Of a DNA stretch of 33,996 nucleotides, positions 16,516 through 23,449 are shown piece by piece. The translations under genes and the position numbers were made by a program. How positions within the stretch are numbered: the stretch's first letter is position 1; each line of letters begins with the position of its first letter. This DNA comes from Oscillospiraceae bacterium (GTDB taxonomy: Bacteria; Bacillota; Clostridia; Oscillospirales; Ruminococcaceae), in the NCBI GenBank assembly GCA_017536405.1, contig JAFXHL010000045.1, positions 1 through 33,996 on the forward strand, in the 5' to 3' direction. The notes beneath the pieces were generated by a model. It did not search any database. It was not told the origin of the DNA and saw nothing but the letters and a program-made list of their open reading frames with translations.

Positions 16516-16995
16516 TTAAATCTTCCTTTCAGAATTTTTTTCACTTATTTTAATCAATCCGCCTGCAAGTAAAGCGGTTATTGTCGAAAATACAAATGCT
16601 TCCGTTGTAACAACAGCATATTCTATCATATACACAACAGCAACAAATCCCGAGAAAATAGCAGGACCGAAAAACATAGCAAAAAGGTCTTTCAGAAAGC
16701 GTATGTCAAACCTGCTTGCTAAACTTCCGATAGCGATTAAAAGTATCGGTGCTGTTATCCCTAAAAGAGTTGTGAAAACAAGTTGTGATAAAGGGCAAAG
16801 CATCAACTTTTTCGTTTTCATAGTCATAACAAAAGATGTTATCATCTGTAAAACAATATATATCACAGGAACTATCTTATTTGCGATTTCACCATAATCA
16901 TGGTCATAAAACAATGTTATGATTACAAGCGCAATAATGGTGGTCACCGCCGAAAGCCCCATACAGACAAGGATGTCTTTTTTATGTTCCTTCAT
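16516..16995 (-). CDS. Small four-span membrane protein (family member 5)
   Basis: 159 aa, about four predicted transmembrane segments, no recognised family. It starts MKEHKKDILVCMG, like members 3 and 4 (K-x-K-D-I-L). After the second span it has KTKKLMLCPLSQLV, matching the K-x-x-hydrophobic-P motif of its relatives. It is the most diverged of the five and lacks the ExxL loop motif before the last span. It overlaps the preceding gene by 14 nt and ends 1 nt before thrS, so translation is probably coupled. The ribosome site GGAG is 10 nt upstream. Expression should depend on the threonine T-box. The role is unknown: transport, a membrane sensor or an immunity-type protein are all possible. 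Confidence 0.82.
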   Translation of the reverse strand: MKEHKKDILVCMGLSAVTTIIALVIITLFYDHDYGEIANKIVPVIYIVLQMITSFVMTMKTKKLMLCPLSQLVFTTLLGITAPILLIAIGSLASRFDIRFLKDLFAMFFGPAIFSGFVAVVYMIEYAVVTTEAFVFSTITALLAGGLIKISEKNSERKI

Positions 16996-17491
16996 TTTCT
17001 GTAATCTCCGTATTGTTTATAGTTTCAACATTCTTATGTTTTTTATCATAGATAAGTTTTGATATATAGGATATGAGTAATGTTCCGAGCGACAGGATTA
17101 TTGAAGTCACAACGGCAATTCCCACAAGAAAAACCATAAGCCCAATAGCGAGAGGAACTAAAAATATCGAAAGAAGTGTTTCATACTCATTGCCGTCCTG
17201 CCATACAGTATAAGGAGCAAATTGCGCTACAATGCTTATCGATATACTTATTGATATAATCGAAAAACAAACCGCATTGATAGCAGGATAGATGAGATAA
17301 TGTTTTTTCATACATACGCAGAATATAGGTGCTACAATTCCGAATACAAAAAGAAGCGATATGAAAATAATGCTTCCTGTATCTTCGTTGTCTGTTATAG
17401 CCATAAAGATAAAACTAATCAGAAGCGGAACAAAAAACGAACCTAATGCAACTATCGCGCAGAATAAAATATCTTTTCCGTATTTTTTCAT
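16982..17491 (-). CDS. Small four-span membrane protein (family member 4)
   Basis: 169 aa with about four transmembrane segments. The N-terminus MKKYGKDILFCAIVALGSF is almost that of member 3. The motif KKHYLIYPAINAV follows span 2, and NEYETLLSIF precedes the last span region. The tail is charged and Asn/Glu/Thr-rich (about 155-169) and likely cytoplasmic. The ribosome site GGAGGGG is 4 nt before the ATG. It lies 2 nt after member 3 and overlaps member 5 by 14 nt. I know of no named family; it is best read as a tandem duplicate of member 3. Confidence 0.85.
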   Translation of the reverse strand: MKKYGKDILFCAIVALGSFFVPLLISFIFMAITDNEDTGSIIFISLLFVFGIVAPIFCVCMKKHYLIYPAINAVCFSIISISISISIVAQFAPYTVWQDGNEYETLLSIFLVPLAIGLMVFLVGIAVVTSIILSLGTLLISYISKLIYDKKHKNVETINNTEITENEGT

Positions 17492-17493
17492 TC

Positions 17494-17979
17494 TTACCCC
17501 TCCATCTGTTCAGAAGTTCTGCCATTCATTTTATCATAAAAACGTTTAGCTATAAAGGATATAAGGAAAGTCTGTAAAAAAGCAACGGTTGTAAACACAA
17601 CGGCAGCTATTATGAGAATAACTATAAGTCCTGAAGAAAAAGCCGATGAAACTATCGAAAGAATTGTTTCAAGGTCTGTCCCGTCGGTGACTACTTCTGT
17701 ATTGCCGAGGTCTGTTACAACGCTTATTCCTCCCATAACTGCCATAAAAAATGTAGCAACCAGATTTACAGCAGGGTAGATAAGAAAATTCTTCCCCTTG
17801 AAAACAGAGAAAACAACAGAGAAAACACCAAAAACGGCAAGAAGTATACACATAACATTTCCGCCGATATCCGAACTTCCCGTTATCGCCTCAACAAACC
17901 AGCCCATAAGAATCGGAATTACATATGAGCCTAAACATAACAATCCACAGAATAAAATATCTTTTCCGTGTTTTTTCAT
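17494..17979 (-). CDS. Small four-span membrane protein (family member 3)
   Basis: 161 aa with about four transmembrane segments. It begins MKKHGKDILFCGLLCLGSY. It carries KGKNFLIYPAVNLV after span 2 and TDLETILSIV in the outer loop before the last span. The tail is short and polar. The ribosome site GGGAGG is 7 nt from the ATG, and the start overlaps the stop of member 2 by 4 nt (ATGA), a typical translational-coupling arrangement. There is no catalytic-looking motif and no charged residue pair within the spans that would suggest a classic transporter. Function unknown. Confidence 0.86.
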   Translation of the reverse strand: MKKHGKDILFCGLLCLGSYVIPILMGWFVEAITGSSDIGGNVMCILLAVFGVFSVVFSVFKGKNFLIYPAVNLVATFFMAVMGGISVVTDLGNTEVVTDGTDLETILSIVSSAFSSGLIVILIIAAVVFTTVAFLQTFLISFIAKRFYDKMNGRTSEQMEG

Positions 17980-18485
17980 TGTAAATCCTCCCCTGTTGTT
18001 TCTATCTCAGGAACATCAGAAGATTCTGCTTTTTTATCCATATTGGATTTTGTTATCAGCGATACCGCCCATGGTATTAAAAAACCTTCTGCACAGGAAA
18101 CAACAACGGTCAGTATCGTCGTCACGACTGCGATTATGAAGAAAGGACCTGTAAAAATTGTTGCAAACAAAGAAAACAGCATAATGCTTTCAAGCGCGTT
18201 CGCATCACCGAACTCGCCATTGGTTACCATCAAAGCAGCAATAATAATAAGCGTAATCGATAAAATCAATCGGGAAACACCCACAGTAACAGGAAACATA
18301 AGAGTTCTTCCTGTTTTTTTAGTGAAAAATACCGCTTCAACAACAAGAACCGCCATATTTATAGCAGAAAAAAGCATATCCAACGGAATTTCTTCTTGGA
18401 GCATATTAAGCCCTATCGAAACGCCGATATGAACAACAGACAATACAATCGCTATCAAAAGGTCTCTTTTTCTGTTTTCTTCCAT
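17976..18485 (-). CDS. Small four-span membrane protein (family member 2)
   Basis: 169 aa with about four transmembrane segments. It shares with member 1 the FTKKTGRTLMFPV segment after span 2 and the C-terminal tail SSDVPEIETTGE, which is nearly identical in both and probably cytoplasmic. It has the loop motif NALESIMLF, aligned to ETILS in member 3. The ribosome site GGGGAGG is 7 nt upstream. Its start overlaps the stop of member 1 by one base (TAATG). The matching tails suggest a shared partner, or simply recent duplication. Not a family I can name. Confidence 0.86.
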   Translation of the reverse strand: MEENRKRDLLIAIVLSVVHIGVSIGLNMLQEEIPLDMLFSAINMAVLVVEAVFFTKKTGRTLMFPVTVGVSRLILSITLIIIAALMVTNGEFGDANALESIMLFSLFATIFTGPFFIIAVVTTILTVVVSCAEGFLIPWAVSLITKSNMDKKAESSDVPEIETTGEDLQ

Positions 18486-18976
18486 TACAATACCTCCCCT
18501 GTCGTTTCAATCTGAGGAACATCAGAAGATTTTTCTTTTTTATTCATAACAGCCTTTGTTATGAGTGAGGATATTATTGTAACAGCAAAAACCGCAATAC
18601 AGGAGATAACTGTGAGTATTGCCACGACCATAACGCCGAAAGCCGTAAAAAGTCCTCCTAAAAGTTGCATAACGGTTGCAAAGGTTGAATCAGCCTCTGC
18701 TGAAATGATGCCGTCAAAAAGACAATAGGAATATATAACGAGTGATAAAGATGAAATAAACTGATATATGAGCGAGGTTACAGAAAATATAACTGCCCTG
18801 CCTGTTCTTTTTGTGAAAACAACCGCTTCAACAGCAAGGATTGCACCGATTATAACGAGAATAATCCCAACCGGAACTACACTTGCTAAAAGGAATAACA
18901 CTCTGAAGATAATGAGATTAACGAAACATACCGCTACCGCGATGAAAAAATCTGCCCAGAAATTTCTTTTTGTCAT
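18485..18976 (-). CDS. Small four-span membrane protein (family member 1, T-box proximal)
   Basis: 163 aa with about four transmembrane segments. It is the first gene after the T-box terminator, 25 nt downstream of it. It starts MTKRNFWADFFIAVAVCF, has FTKRTGRAVIFSV after span 2, and ends in the tail SSDVPQIETTGEVL shared with member 2. The ribosome site AAGGGGGA is 6-7 nt before the ATG. Its place directly behind a threonine-specific leader means its synthesis should rise when tRNA-Thr is uncharged. Genes behind T-boxes are mostly synthetases, biosynthesis enzymes or amino-acid transporters, but this protein is shorter than known transporters and resembles none that I recognise. Confidence 0.86.
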   Translation of the reverse strand: MTKRNFWADFFIAVAVCFVNLIIFRVLFLLASVVPVGIILVIIGAILAVEAVVFTKRTGRAVIFSVTSLIYQFISSLSLVIYSYCLFDGIISAEADSTFATVMQLLGGLFTAFGVMVVAILTVISCIAVFAVTIISSLITKAVMNKKEKSSDVPQIETTGEVL

Positions 18977-19000
18977 AGATAATCCCCCTTGTTGTTAAAA

Positions 19001-19035
19001 AATAAAACGCCCCCTGACTATTAGCCAAGGGGCGA
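19001..19035 (-). terminator. T-box terminator hairpin
   Basis: CGCCCC (19009-19014) pairs with GGGGCG (19030-19035), extended by two further pairs inside. On the minus strand TTTTATTTTTT follows. It overlaps the region that pairs with the T-box in the antiterminator form. Confidence 0.9.
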
Positions 19036-19262
19036 TGATAACCGCTGTTCCACCCAAGTTCGAAAAGTGGCATAACAACCCCTTTTCCTCATTGACGCTT
19101 TATAACGGAAGCGACCCGTTGCACTTACGGAAAACCTTTCGTGCACACTCAGAGGTGGTAACTGAATTCCGTCCGCCGTTACATTTTCAGCCATGATGTA
19201 ACTCTCTTTAAGGCAAAACCTGTGAAAACAGCCTTCCTCATCAACGCATTTTGATATTATTG
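19001..19262 (-). promoter_or_regulatory. T-box riboswitch, threonine (ACC) specifier
   Basis: The minus-strand leader shows the hallmarks of a tRNA-sensing T-box. The T-box sequence GGGTGGAACAGCGG is at 19043-19056; its TGGA should pair with the tRNA acceptor end. Stem I carries AGAGAG near 19202-19207, followed by a 7-bp stem and a GCTGAAAA terminal loop. The specifier ACC at 19157-19159 is followed by A and CCTCTGAG, as in typical T-boxes. ACC is a threonine codon, which agrees with thrS at the end of the operon. The terminator follows directly. By known T-box mechanism, uncharged tRNA-Thr should favour the antiterminator and switch on the five membrane-protein genes and thrS. Confidence 0.95.
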
Positions 19263-19269
19263 CATCCTT

Positions 19270-19298
19270 ATTATAATAGTATCATACAACTTTGTCAA
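19270..19298 (-). promoter_or_regulatory. Consensus promoter of the T-box/thrS operon
   Basis: Minus strand: TTGACA (19293-19298), exactly 17 nt, TATAAT (19270-19275), a perfect SigA consensus. The predicted start is near 19262. Such a strong promoter fits control at the level of termination rather than initiation. Confidence 0.93.
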
Positions 19299-19358
19299 GC
19301 AGTTTTTATTTATTTTAAATAGATTTTTAACATTTTCCGTTTATTTGCATAATTTTTC

Positions 19359-19387
19359 TTGACAACCCCTTTAAAAAAGTATAAAAT
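19359..19387 (+). promoter_or_regulatory. SigA-type promoter ahead of the candidate RNA
   Basis: Plus strand: TTGACA (19359-19364), 17 nt, TAAAAT (19382-19387). The start is expected near 19394, some 315 nt before the rny start codon. Confidence 0.8.
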
Positions 19388-19393
19388 AAGATA

Positions 19394-19570
19394 GTATTGC
19401 AAATTATGCCCTGTTGCAGATTGCAATACCGAAAAGTGCCGATTTGTCGGCTTTATATATATTATTATCATCTGAAGAATTTACTCGTCGCTCTGAGGAA
19501 CGATTTTTCCTTGAACATAGAAAAACAGCGTTATTTACCCCGCTGTCATAATTATTATTTTTAAAGGAAT
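19394..19570 (+). ncRNA. Candidate structured RNA or rny leader, unidentified
   Basis: No open frame of note is present, but hairpins are regularly spaced. H1 has 9-bp arms at 19394-19402 and 19421-19429, H2 GCCGA/TCGGC at 19438-19451, H3 at 19495-19512, and H4 ACAGCG/CGCTGT at 19525-19546, with a T-rich stretch some 15 nt later. AATTATG near 19402-19408 could also pair with CATAATT near 19547-19553 and close the whole element. The size and the strong promoter would suit a small RNA such as 6S RNA, or a regulatory leader of rny. I cannot match it to a known family. The 3' end is uncertain because H4 lacks an immediate T run. Confidence 0.4.
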
Positions 19571-19619
19571 CGTTTACAATCCGAAGATACGATGTTTACT
19601 GATAGTTTTTCAAGTTTTT

Positions 19620-19648
19620 TTGACAGATTTTCGTACTTTATATAAAGT
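19620..19648 (+). promoter_or_regulatory. Probable proximal promoter of rny
   Basis: TTGACA (19620-19625), 17 nt, TAAAGT (19643-19648). The start is predicted near 19655, 55 nt before the rny ATG. The -10 is only a 4/6 match. Confidence 0.55.
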
Positions 19649-19709
19649 TGTAATATAAGGCACTGTTACCATTTTTTTCAATTCAATTTTATATAAAGGA
19701 GAATGCTTA

Positions 19710-21272
19710 ATGACTACCCAGGCCATTATATGCATTGTCGCCGCATTTGTAATAGGTGCTGTTATAGCAGGAATCGTATTTTTCAATGTGGGCATTGCAT
19801 ACAGAAAACAAAAGGCAGAAGCAGAATTGGGTTCGGCAGAAAAAGAAGCAAAGCGCATAGTTGATGACGCTGAAAAGGAAGCCGAAACAAAGAAGAAAGT
19901 CGCTTTGGTTGAAGCGAAAGACGAAATTCACAAGCTCCGTTCGGAAGCCGATAAGGAAATCAAAGAACGCCGCGGTGAAATTTCAAGACAGGAAAGAAGA
20001 ATCCAGCAGAAAGAAGAAAACCTTGACAAAAAACAGGCTCAGCTTGAAAAGAAAGAAGACGCCATTGTTCAGAGAAACAAGCTTTCGGAAGAAAAACTCG
20101 AAGAAGCTGAAAAAATCAAGAAAAGCCAGATGGAAATCCTTGAAAGAATCTCTGAATTCACTATGGACCAGGCGAAAGAACATCTTCTCTCAATGGTCGA
20201 AACCGAGCTTGTTCATGATAAAGCTGTAAGAATCGCAAACAACGAACAGCAGATCAAGGAAGAATGCGAAGACCGCGCAAGAAGCCTTGTATCACTTGCT
20301 ATCGCAAAAGTTGCCGCAGACCAGGTATCAGAAACAGCAGTTTCTGTTGTTCCCCTTCCCAGCGATGAAATGAAGGGAAGAATCATCGGTCGTGAAGGCA
20401 GAAACATAAGAACTCTTGAAACACTTACAGGGGTTGACCTCATCATCGACGATACACCCGAAGCAATCACACTCTCCTGCTTTGACCAGGTTCGTCGTGA
20501 AGTTGCAAGAATCGCCCTTGAAAAACTCATTGCCGACGGAAGAATTCATCCCGCACGCATTGAAGAAATGGTTGACAAGGCTCGCCGTGAGGTTGAACAT
20601 AAAATCAAGCAGGAAGGTGAACGCGCCGTTCTCGAAACAAATGTTCACGGTATCAATAACGAACTCGTTAAACTCATCGGTCGTCTCCGTTACAGAACAA
20701 GTTATCGTCAGAATGTTCTTGACCACTCAATTGAAGTTGCACACCTTGCGGGTGTTATGGCTGCTGAACTCGGCGTTGACCCGACAACAGCAAGAAGAGC
20801 AGGTCTTTTACACGATATCGGTAAGGCTCTCAGTTCTGAAATCGAAGGCTCACATGTTCAGATAGGTGTTGATGTCTGCCGCAAGTATAAAGAAAGCGCA
20901 GATGTTATCCATGCTATCGAAGCTCACCACGGTGATGTTGAATGCAAGACAGTTATCGCTGCTCTCGTTCAGGCGGCAGACGCTATCTCAGCTGCCCGTC
21001 CCGCTGCAAGAAGCGAAAACTATGAAAACTACATCAAGCGTCTTCAGAAACTCGAAGAAATCTGTACCTCTTACGAAGGGGTTGAAAAATCATTTGCTAT
21101 CCAGGCGGGCAGAGAAGTGCGCATAATGATTTCTCCCGAACAGGTAAACGACGAAAAGATGATTATCGTTGCAAGAGAAATCGCAAAGAGAATCGAAGCC
21201 GAAATGGATTACCCCGGACAGATAAAGGTTCATCTTATCCGCGAAAGCAGGGCTATAGAATACGCCAAGTAA
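19710..21272 (+). CDS. rny: Ribonuclease Y
   Basis: 520-aa membrane-bound endoribonuclease that starts mRNA turnover in many Firmicutes. It has an N-terminal membrane anchor (about 4-27), a long charged coiled coil (about 32-150), a KH RNA-binding domain with [10 protein letters not shown] (223-232), and an HD metal-dependent phosphohydrolase domain with LLHDIGKA (His368-Asp369) and a second EAHHGD motif. The length equals the family norm. ATG 19710 has AAAGGAG 8 nt upstream. A terminator follows only 6 nt after the stop, before the membrane-protein gene downstream. It is divergent from the T-box operon. Confidence 0.97.
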   Translation: MTTQAIICIVAAFVIGAVIAGIVFFNVGIAYRKQKAEAELGSAEKEAKRIVDDAEKEAETKKKVALVEAKDEIHKLRSEADKEIKERRGEISRQERRIQQKEENLDKKQAQLEKKEDAIVQRNKLSEEKLEEAEKIKKSQMEILERISEFTMDQAKEHLLSMVETELVHDKAVRIANNEQQIKEECEDRARSLVSLAIAKVAADQVSETAVSVVPLPSDEMKGRIIGREGRNIRTLETLTGVDLIIDDTPEAITLSCFDQVRREVARIALEKLIADGRIHPARIEEMVDKARREVEHKIKQEGERAVLETNVHGINNELVKLIGRLRYRTSYRQNVLDHSIEVAHLAGVMAAELGVDPTTARRAGLLHDIGKALSSEIEGSHVQIGVDVCRKYKESADVIHAIEAHHGDVECKTVIAALVQAADAISAARPAARSENYENYIKRLQKLEEICTSYEGVEKSFAIQAGREVRIMISPEQVNDEKMIIVAREIAKRIEAEMDYPGQIKVHLIRESRAIEYAK

Positions 21273-21278
21273 CAATAA

Positions 21279-21309
21279 CTCCCCTGTTCTCAAAACAGGG
21301 GAGATTTTT
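21279..21309 (+). terminator. Terminator between rny and the ligase-like gene
   Basis: A perfect 10-bp stem (21279-21288 with 21294-21303), a 5-nt loop and TTTTT at 21305-21309. It stands just before the ribosome site of the next gene, for which I found no separate promoter; some readthrough is likely. Confidence 0.85.
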
Positions 21310-21326
21310 ATAACAGGAGGGATTTT

Positions 21327-22748
21327 ATGTCCAAAAAACATAATACGATTTTCGGAACAACCGAAAAGTCGAACTTTATCCTCAATATGAAAATGTCTAC
21401 AACCTATAAGATTGAAAGGATACTTTTAGTTATCTCGGTAGCGCTTATGATCCTCGGTGGTGCCGTATGGCTTTTCAGTGGACAGAGCAGTAACTACATA
21501 GGTATGGCATTTCTTGCCTGCGGTGCTTTTGCAACAGGCCTCTGGTATGCGATTTCTGTATGGAAGACACGCACACCCATCCTTAAAAACAAGTCTTTCT
21601 TTCTGATAATGGGTCTTGCTTTGATAGCAACACTTTCAACTCTCGATTCGTGGTCAAAAGTTCAGTCGCTTTATGGAAATTCAGGAAGATTTGAGGGGAT
21701 TATCGCTCTTATCTCATACTTTCTCCTCTTCCTCGGAGCAACTATAATCTATGAAAAGAAAAGCATAAACCTCATTCTTGACACTATCGTTACAGCAGGG
21801 GTTCTGAATGCAATTATAGCGCTTTTACAGAAAACATCCATTGTATACACACCATTCCAGTTTCTCTTTTCTACTGCTGAAGAAAATGTTTTTCTTCCCA
21901 GCGGTCTTGTAGGAAGCCCTATCTTCCTTGCAACACTTCTTGTTCTCATAAATTCTGTTGCACTTTTTGGTACGCTTTTCGATGAAAACAAGAAAAGAAA
22001 CATCCTCTATGGATTTGCCGTTGTTCTTTTTGTAGTTGTCGCGCCACTCACAAACTCTCTTGTTGCATTTATAGGTATGCCTCTTTCATTTATTGCTGTT
22101 CTTATTTTTGCGATTTTCAGAAAAGAAAAATCCGCAATAATAAGATGCATTATCTATATGATTATGACAGCAATATCGTTTGTAACACTCACACTCACAG
22201 GTGTTGTCGGAATAAAGGACCTTTCAATCGCTTTTCAGGACGGATATTATTTCCTCTTCATTTCAGGGCCCTATTCATCAAGGAATGCTGACGGCGCAGG
22301 ACTTTATCAGATGGGATTTGAAATAGCAAAGAAAATCCTCGGTGATTTTTCTATGGATACTCACTACTGGTTACTCGGCACAGGTCCTGACTGTCTCGGT
22401 TTCCCGCAGTTTATAACAGAAAAATATTTCGACCTTACAGTCATCCCGAATTCACTCGATAAAATCTATAATCAGTATCTCAACCTCGCTTGTTCACAGG
22501 GAATATTTGCCCTTATAGGCTATGTTGCAGTTATCGCACTTTCTCTTAAAAAAGGTCTTTCAAAGATAAGAACTTTCTTTAAAGAAAACAACTGGCATAC
22601 CGCCGCGCTTACTATCTCAGTAATTGTTTATGCTGTTGTAACAATGTTCTCTGTAAGCACAATTTATGTTGCGCCTTTCTTCTGGATAATGGCAGGGCTT
22701 TTGAATGCCGATTTCCACGATGCAGACAAGGTTGAACCAAGAACATAA
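21327..22748 (+). CDS. O-antigen ligase/polymerase-like membrane protein
   Basis: 473 aa with about eleven to twelve transmembrane segments and one large outer loop (about 300-385) that contains GTGPDCLGFPQF and YNQYLNLACSQGIF. These match the pattern of the O-antigen ligase/Wzy family (PF04932), whose members join or polymerise lipid-linked glycans at the outer face of the membrane. SGRFEGIIALISYF near residue 118 is also typical of clostridial members. In a single-membrane organism the product would be a wall or capsular polysaccharide rather than LPS (inference). ATG 21327 has AGGAGGG 4-5 nt upstream. No glycosyltransferase genes adjoin it, so it looks like an orphan family member. Confidence 0.8.
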   Translation: MSKKHNTIFGTTEKSNFILNMKMSTTYKIERILLVISVALMILGGAVWLFSGQSSNYIGMAFLACGAFATGLWYAISVWKTRTPILKNKSFFLIMGLALIATLSTLDSWSKVQSLYGNSGRFEGIIALISYFLLFLGATIIYEKKSINLILDTIVTAGVLNAIIALLQKTSIVYTPFQFLFSTAEENVFLPSGLVGSPIFLATLLVLINSVALFGTLFDENKKRNILYGFAVVLFVVVAPLTNSLVAFIGMPLSFIAVLIFAIFRKEKSAIIRCIIYMIMTAISFVTLTLTGVVGIKDLSIAFQDGYYFLFISGPYSSRNADGAGLYQMGFEIAKKILGDFSMDTHYWLLGTGPDCLGFPQFITEKYFDLTVIPNSLDKIYNQYLNLACSQGIFALIGYVAVIALSLKKGLSKIRTFFKENNWHTAALTISVIVYAVVTMFSVSTIYVAPFFWIMAGLLNADFHDADKVEPRT

Positions 22749-22770
22749 CTTTTAAAAAACCAAAAAAACA

Positions 22771-22809
22771 AAATGGTATCGTGAAATAAACACGATACCA
22801 TTTTTGTTT
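22771..22809. terminator. Bidirectional terminator
   Basis: A perfect 14-bp stem (22771-22784 with 22792-22805) and a 7-nt loop; TTTTGTTTT on the plus strand and TTTTGTTTTTTTGG on the minus strand. It ends the ligase-like gene and the convergent lipoprotein gene. Confidence 0.9.
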
Positions 22810-22824
22810 TACAGAGGAGTAATG

Positions 22825-23361
22825 TTACCCTAAATGCGAAAGAAGTTCATCTTCAACTTCCTTGGGGTTTTCTCTTGCGATAAGGTAGACATAATTTCCG
22901 TTCTTCCCTACGATAGCACCCTTTGCAAGTTCTGTGTGTTCCTCATAGGGAGTATCCATTGAAATAAGTCTTTCCTTTCTTGCTTCAAGGTCACGAAGTG
23001 CTGATTCAACATCATCTGCCTCAATAATGATATACTCTCCGAAACCGCCTTCAAGATTTGATCTTCTCATATAAACCTGCTTGTAGTTTTCGTTTTTCAT
23101 ATCAAGACCTGTCATATCGAGAAATTCATCTTCGGCTTCAACAAGAACCATTGAAGGCCACTCGCCTATTCTTTCGATAGCGTCGCCTATTTCAGAGAGT
23201 GCTTTTGCTACCATACCCGTTTCTTCGGTTGTTGTTTCAGAAGTAGCTTCTGTAACCGTTGTCTGTTCGGGTGTGGGTGCGGGTTCCTCTTTTCTTCCGC
23301 AACCTGTTAAAGAGGTTGCGAGAAGACAGAGTGTGAATGTTGTGATAATAATCTTTTTCAT
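22825..23361 (-). CDS. DUF4358-like lipoprotein
   Basis: 178-aa predicted lipoprotein: signal peptide with lipobox LTGC (Cys21), a Glu/Thr-rich linker (about 24-48), then a compact domain (about 52-175) with MVLVEAEDEFLDMTGLD, YIIIEADDVESALRDLEARK and IVGKNGNYVYLIARENP. This layout resembles the DUF4358 family of clostridial lipoproteins, whose function is unknown. The frame extends to 23415, but the GAAAGAGG site points to ATG 23361. It lies 88 nt after the ABC permease stop, in the same direction, with no clear terminator between them, so it may be cotranscribed. Identity to the DUF is my recognition and was not tested. Confidence 0.75.
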   Translation of the reverse strand: MKKIIITTFTLCLLATSLTGCGRKEEPAPTPEQTTVTEATSETTTEETGMVAKALSEIGDAIERIGEWPSMVLVEAEDEFLDMTGLDMKNENYKQVYMRRSNLEGGFGEYIIIEADDVESALRDLEARKERLISMDTPYEEHTELAKGAIVGKNGNYVYLIARENPKEVEDELLSHLG

Positions 23362-23449
23362 TTTGTTACCTCTTTCAATTTTTATGTCGTAAAAATATTT
23401 TTTACAGGGTAACAAAAATTATTATCAGAAATTTTTTCCTTTTATTTAA

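Noticed and set aside
19394..19570. Calling the hairpin region 6S RNA or a named riboswitch
   Set aside because: I see no diagnostic conserved bases, and the 3' end lacks a clean terminator; only a generic candidate RNA is supported.
19610..19931. Minus-strand frames of 82 and 74 codons over the rny start
   Set aside because: They overlap the rny promoter and the start of its coiled coil on the opposite strand, with no coding signals of their own.
23388..23404. GTAAAAA-type palindrome as a terminator between permease and DUF4358 lipoprotein genes
   Set aside because: An AT-only stem with no proper T run on the required side; too weak to support.
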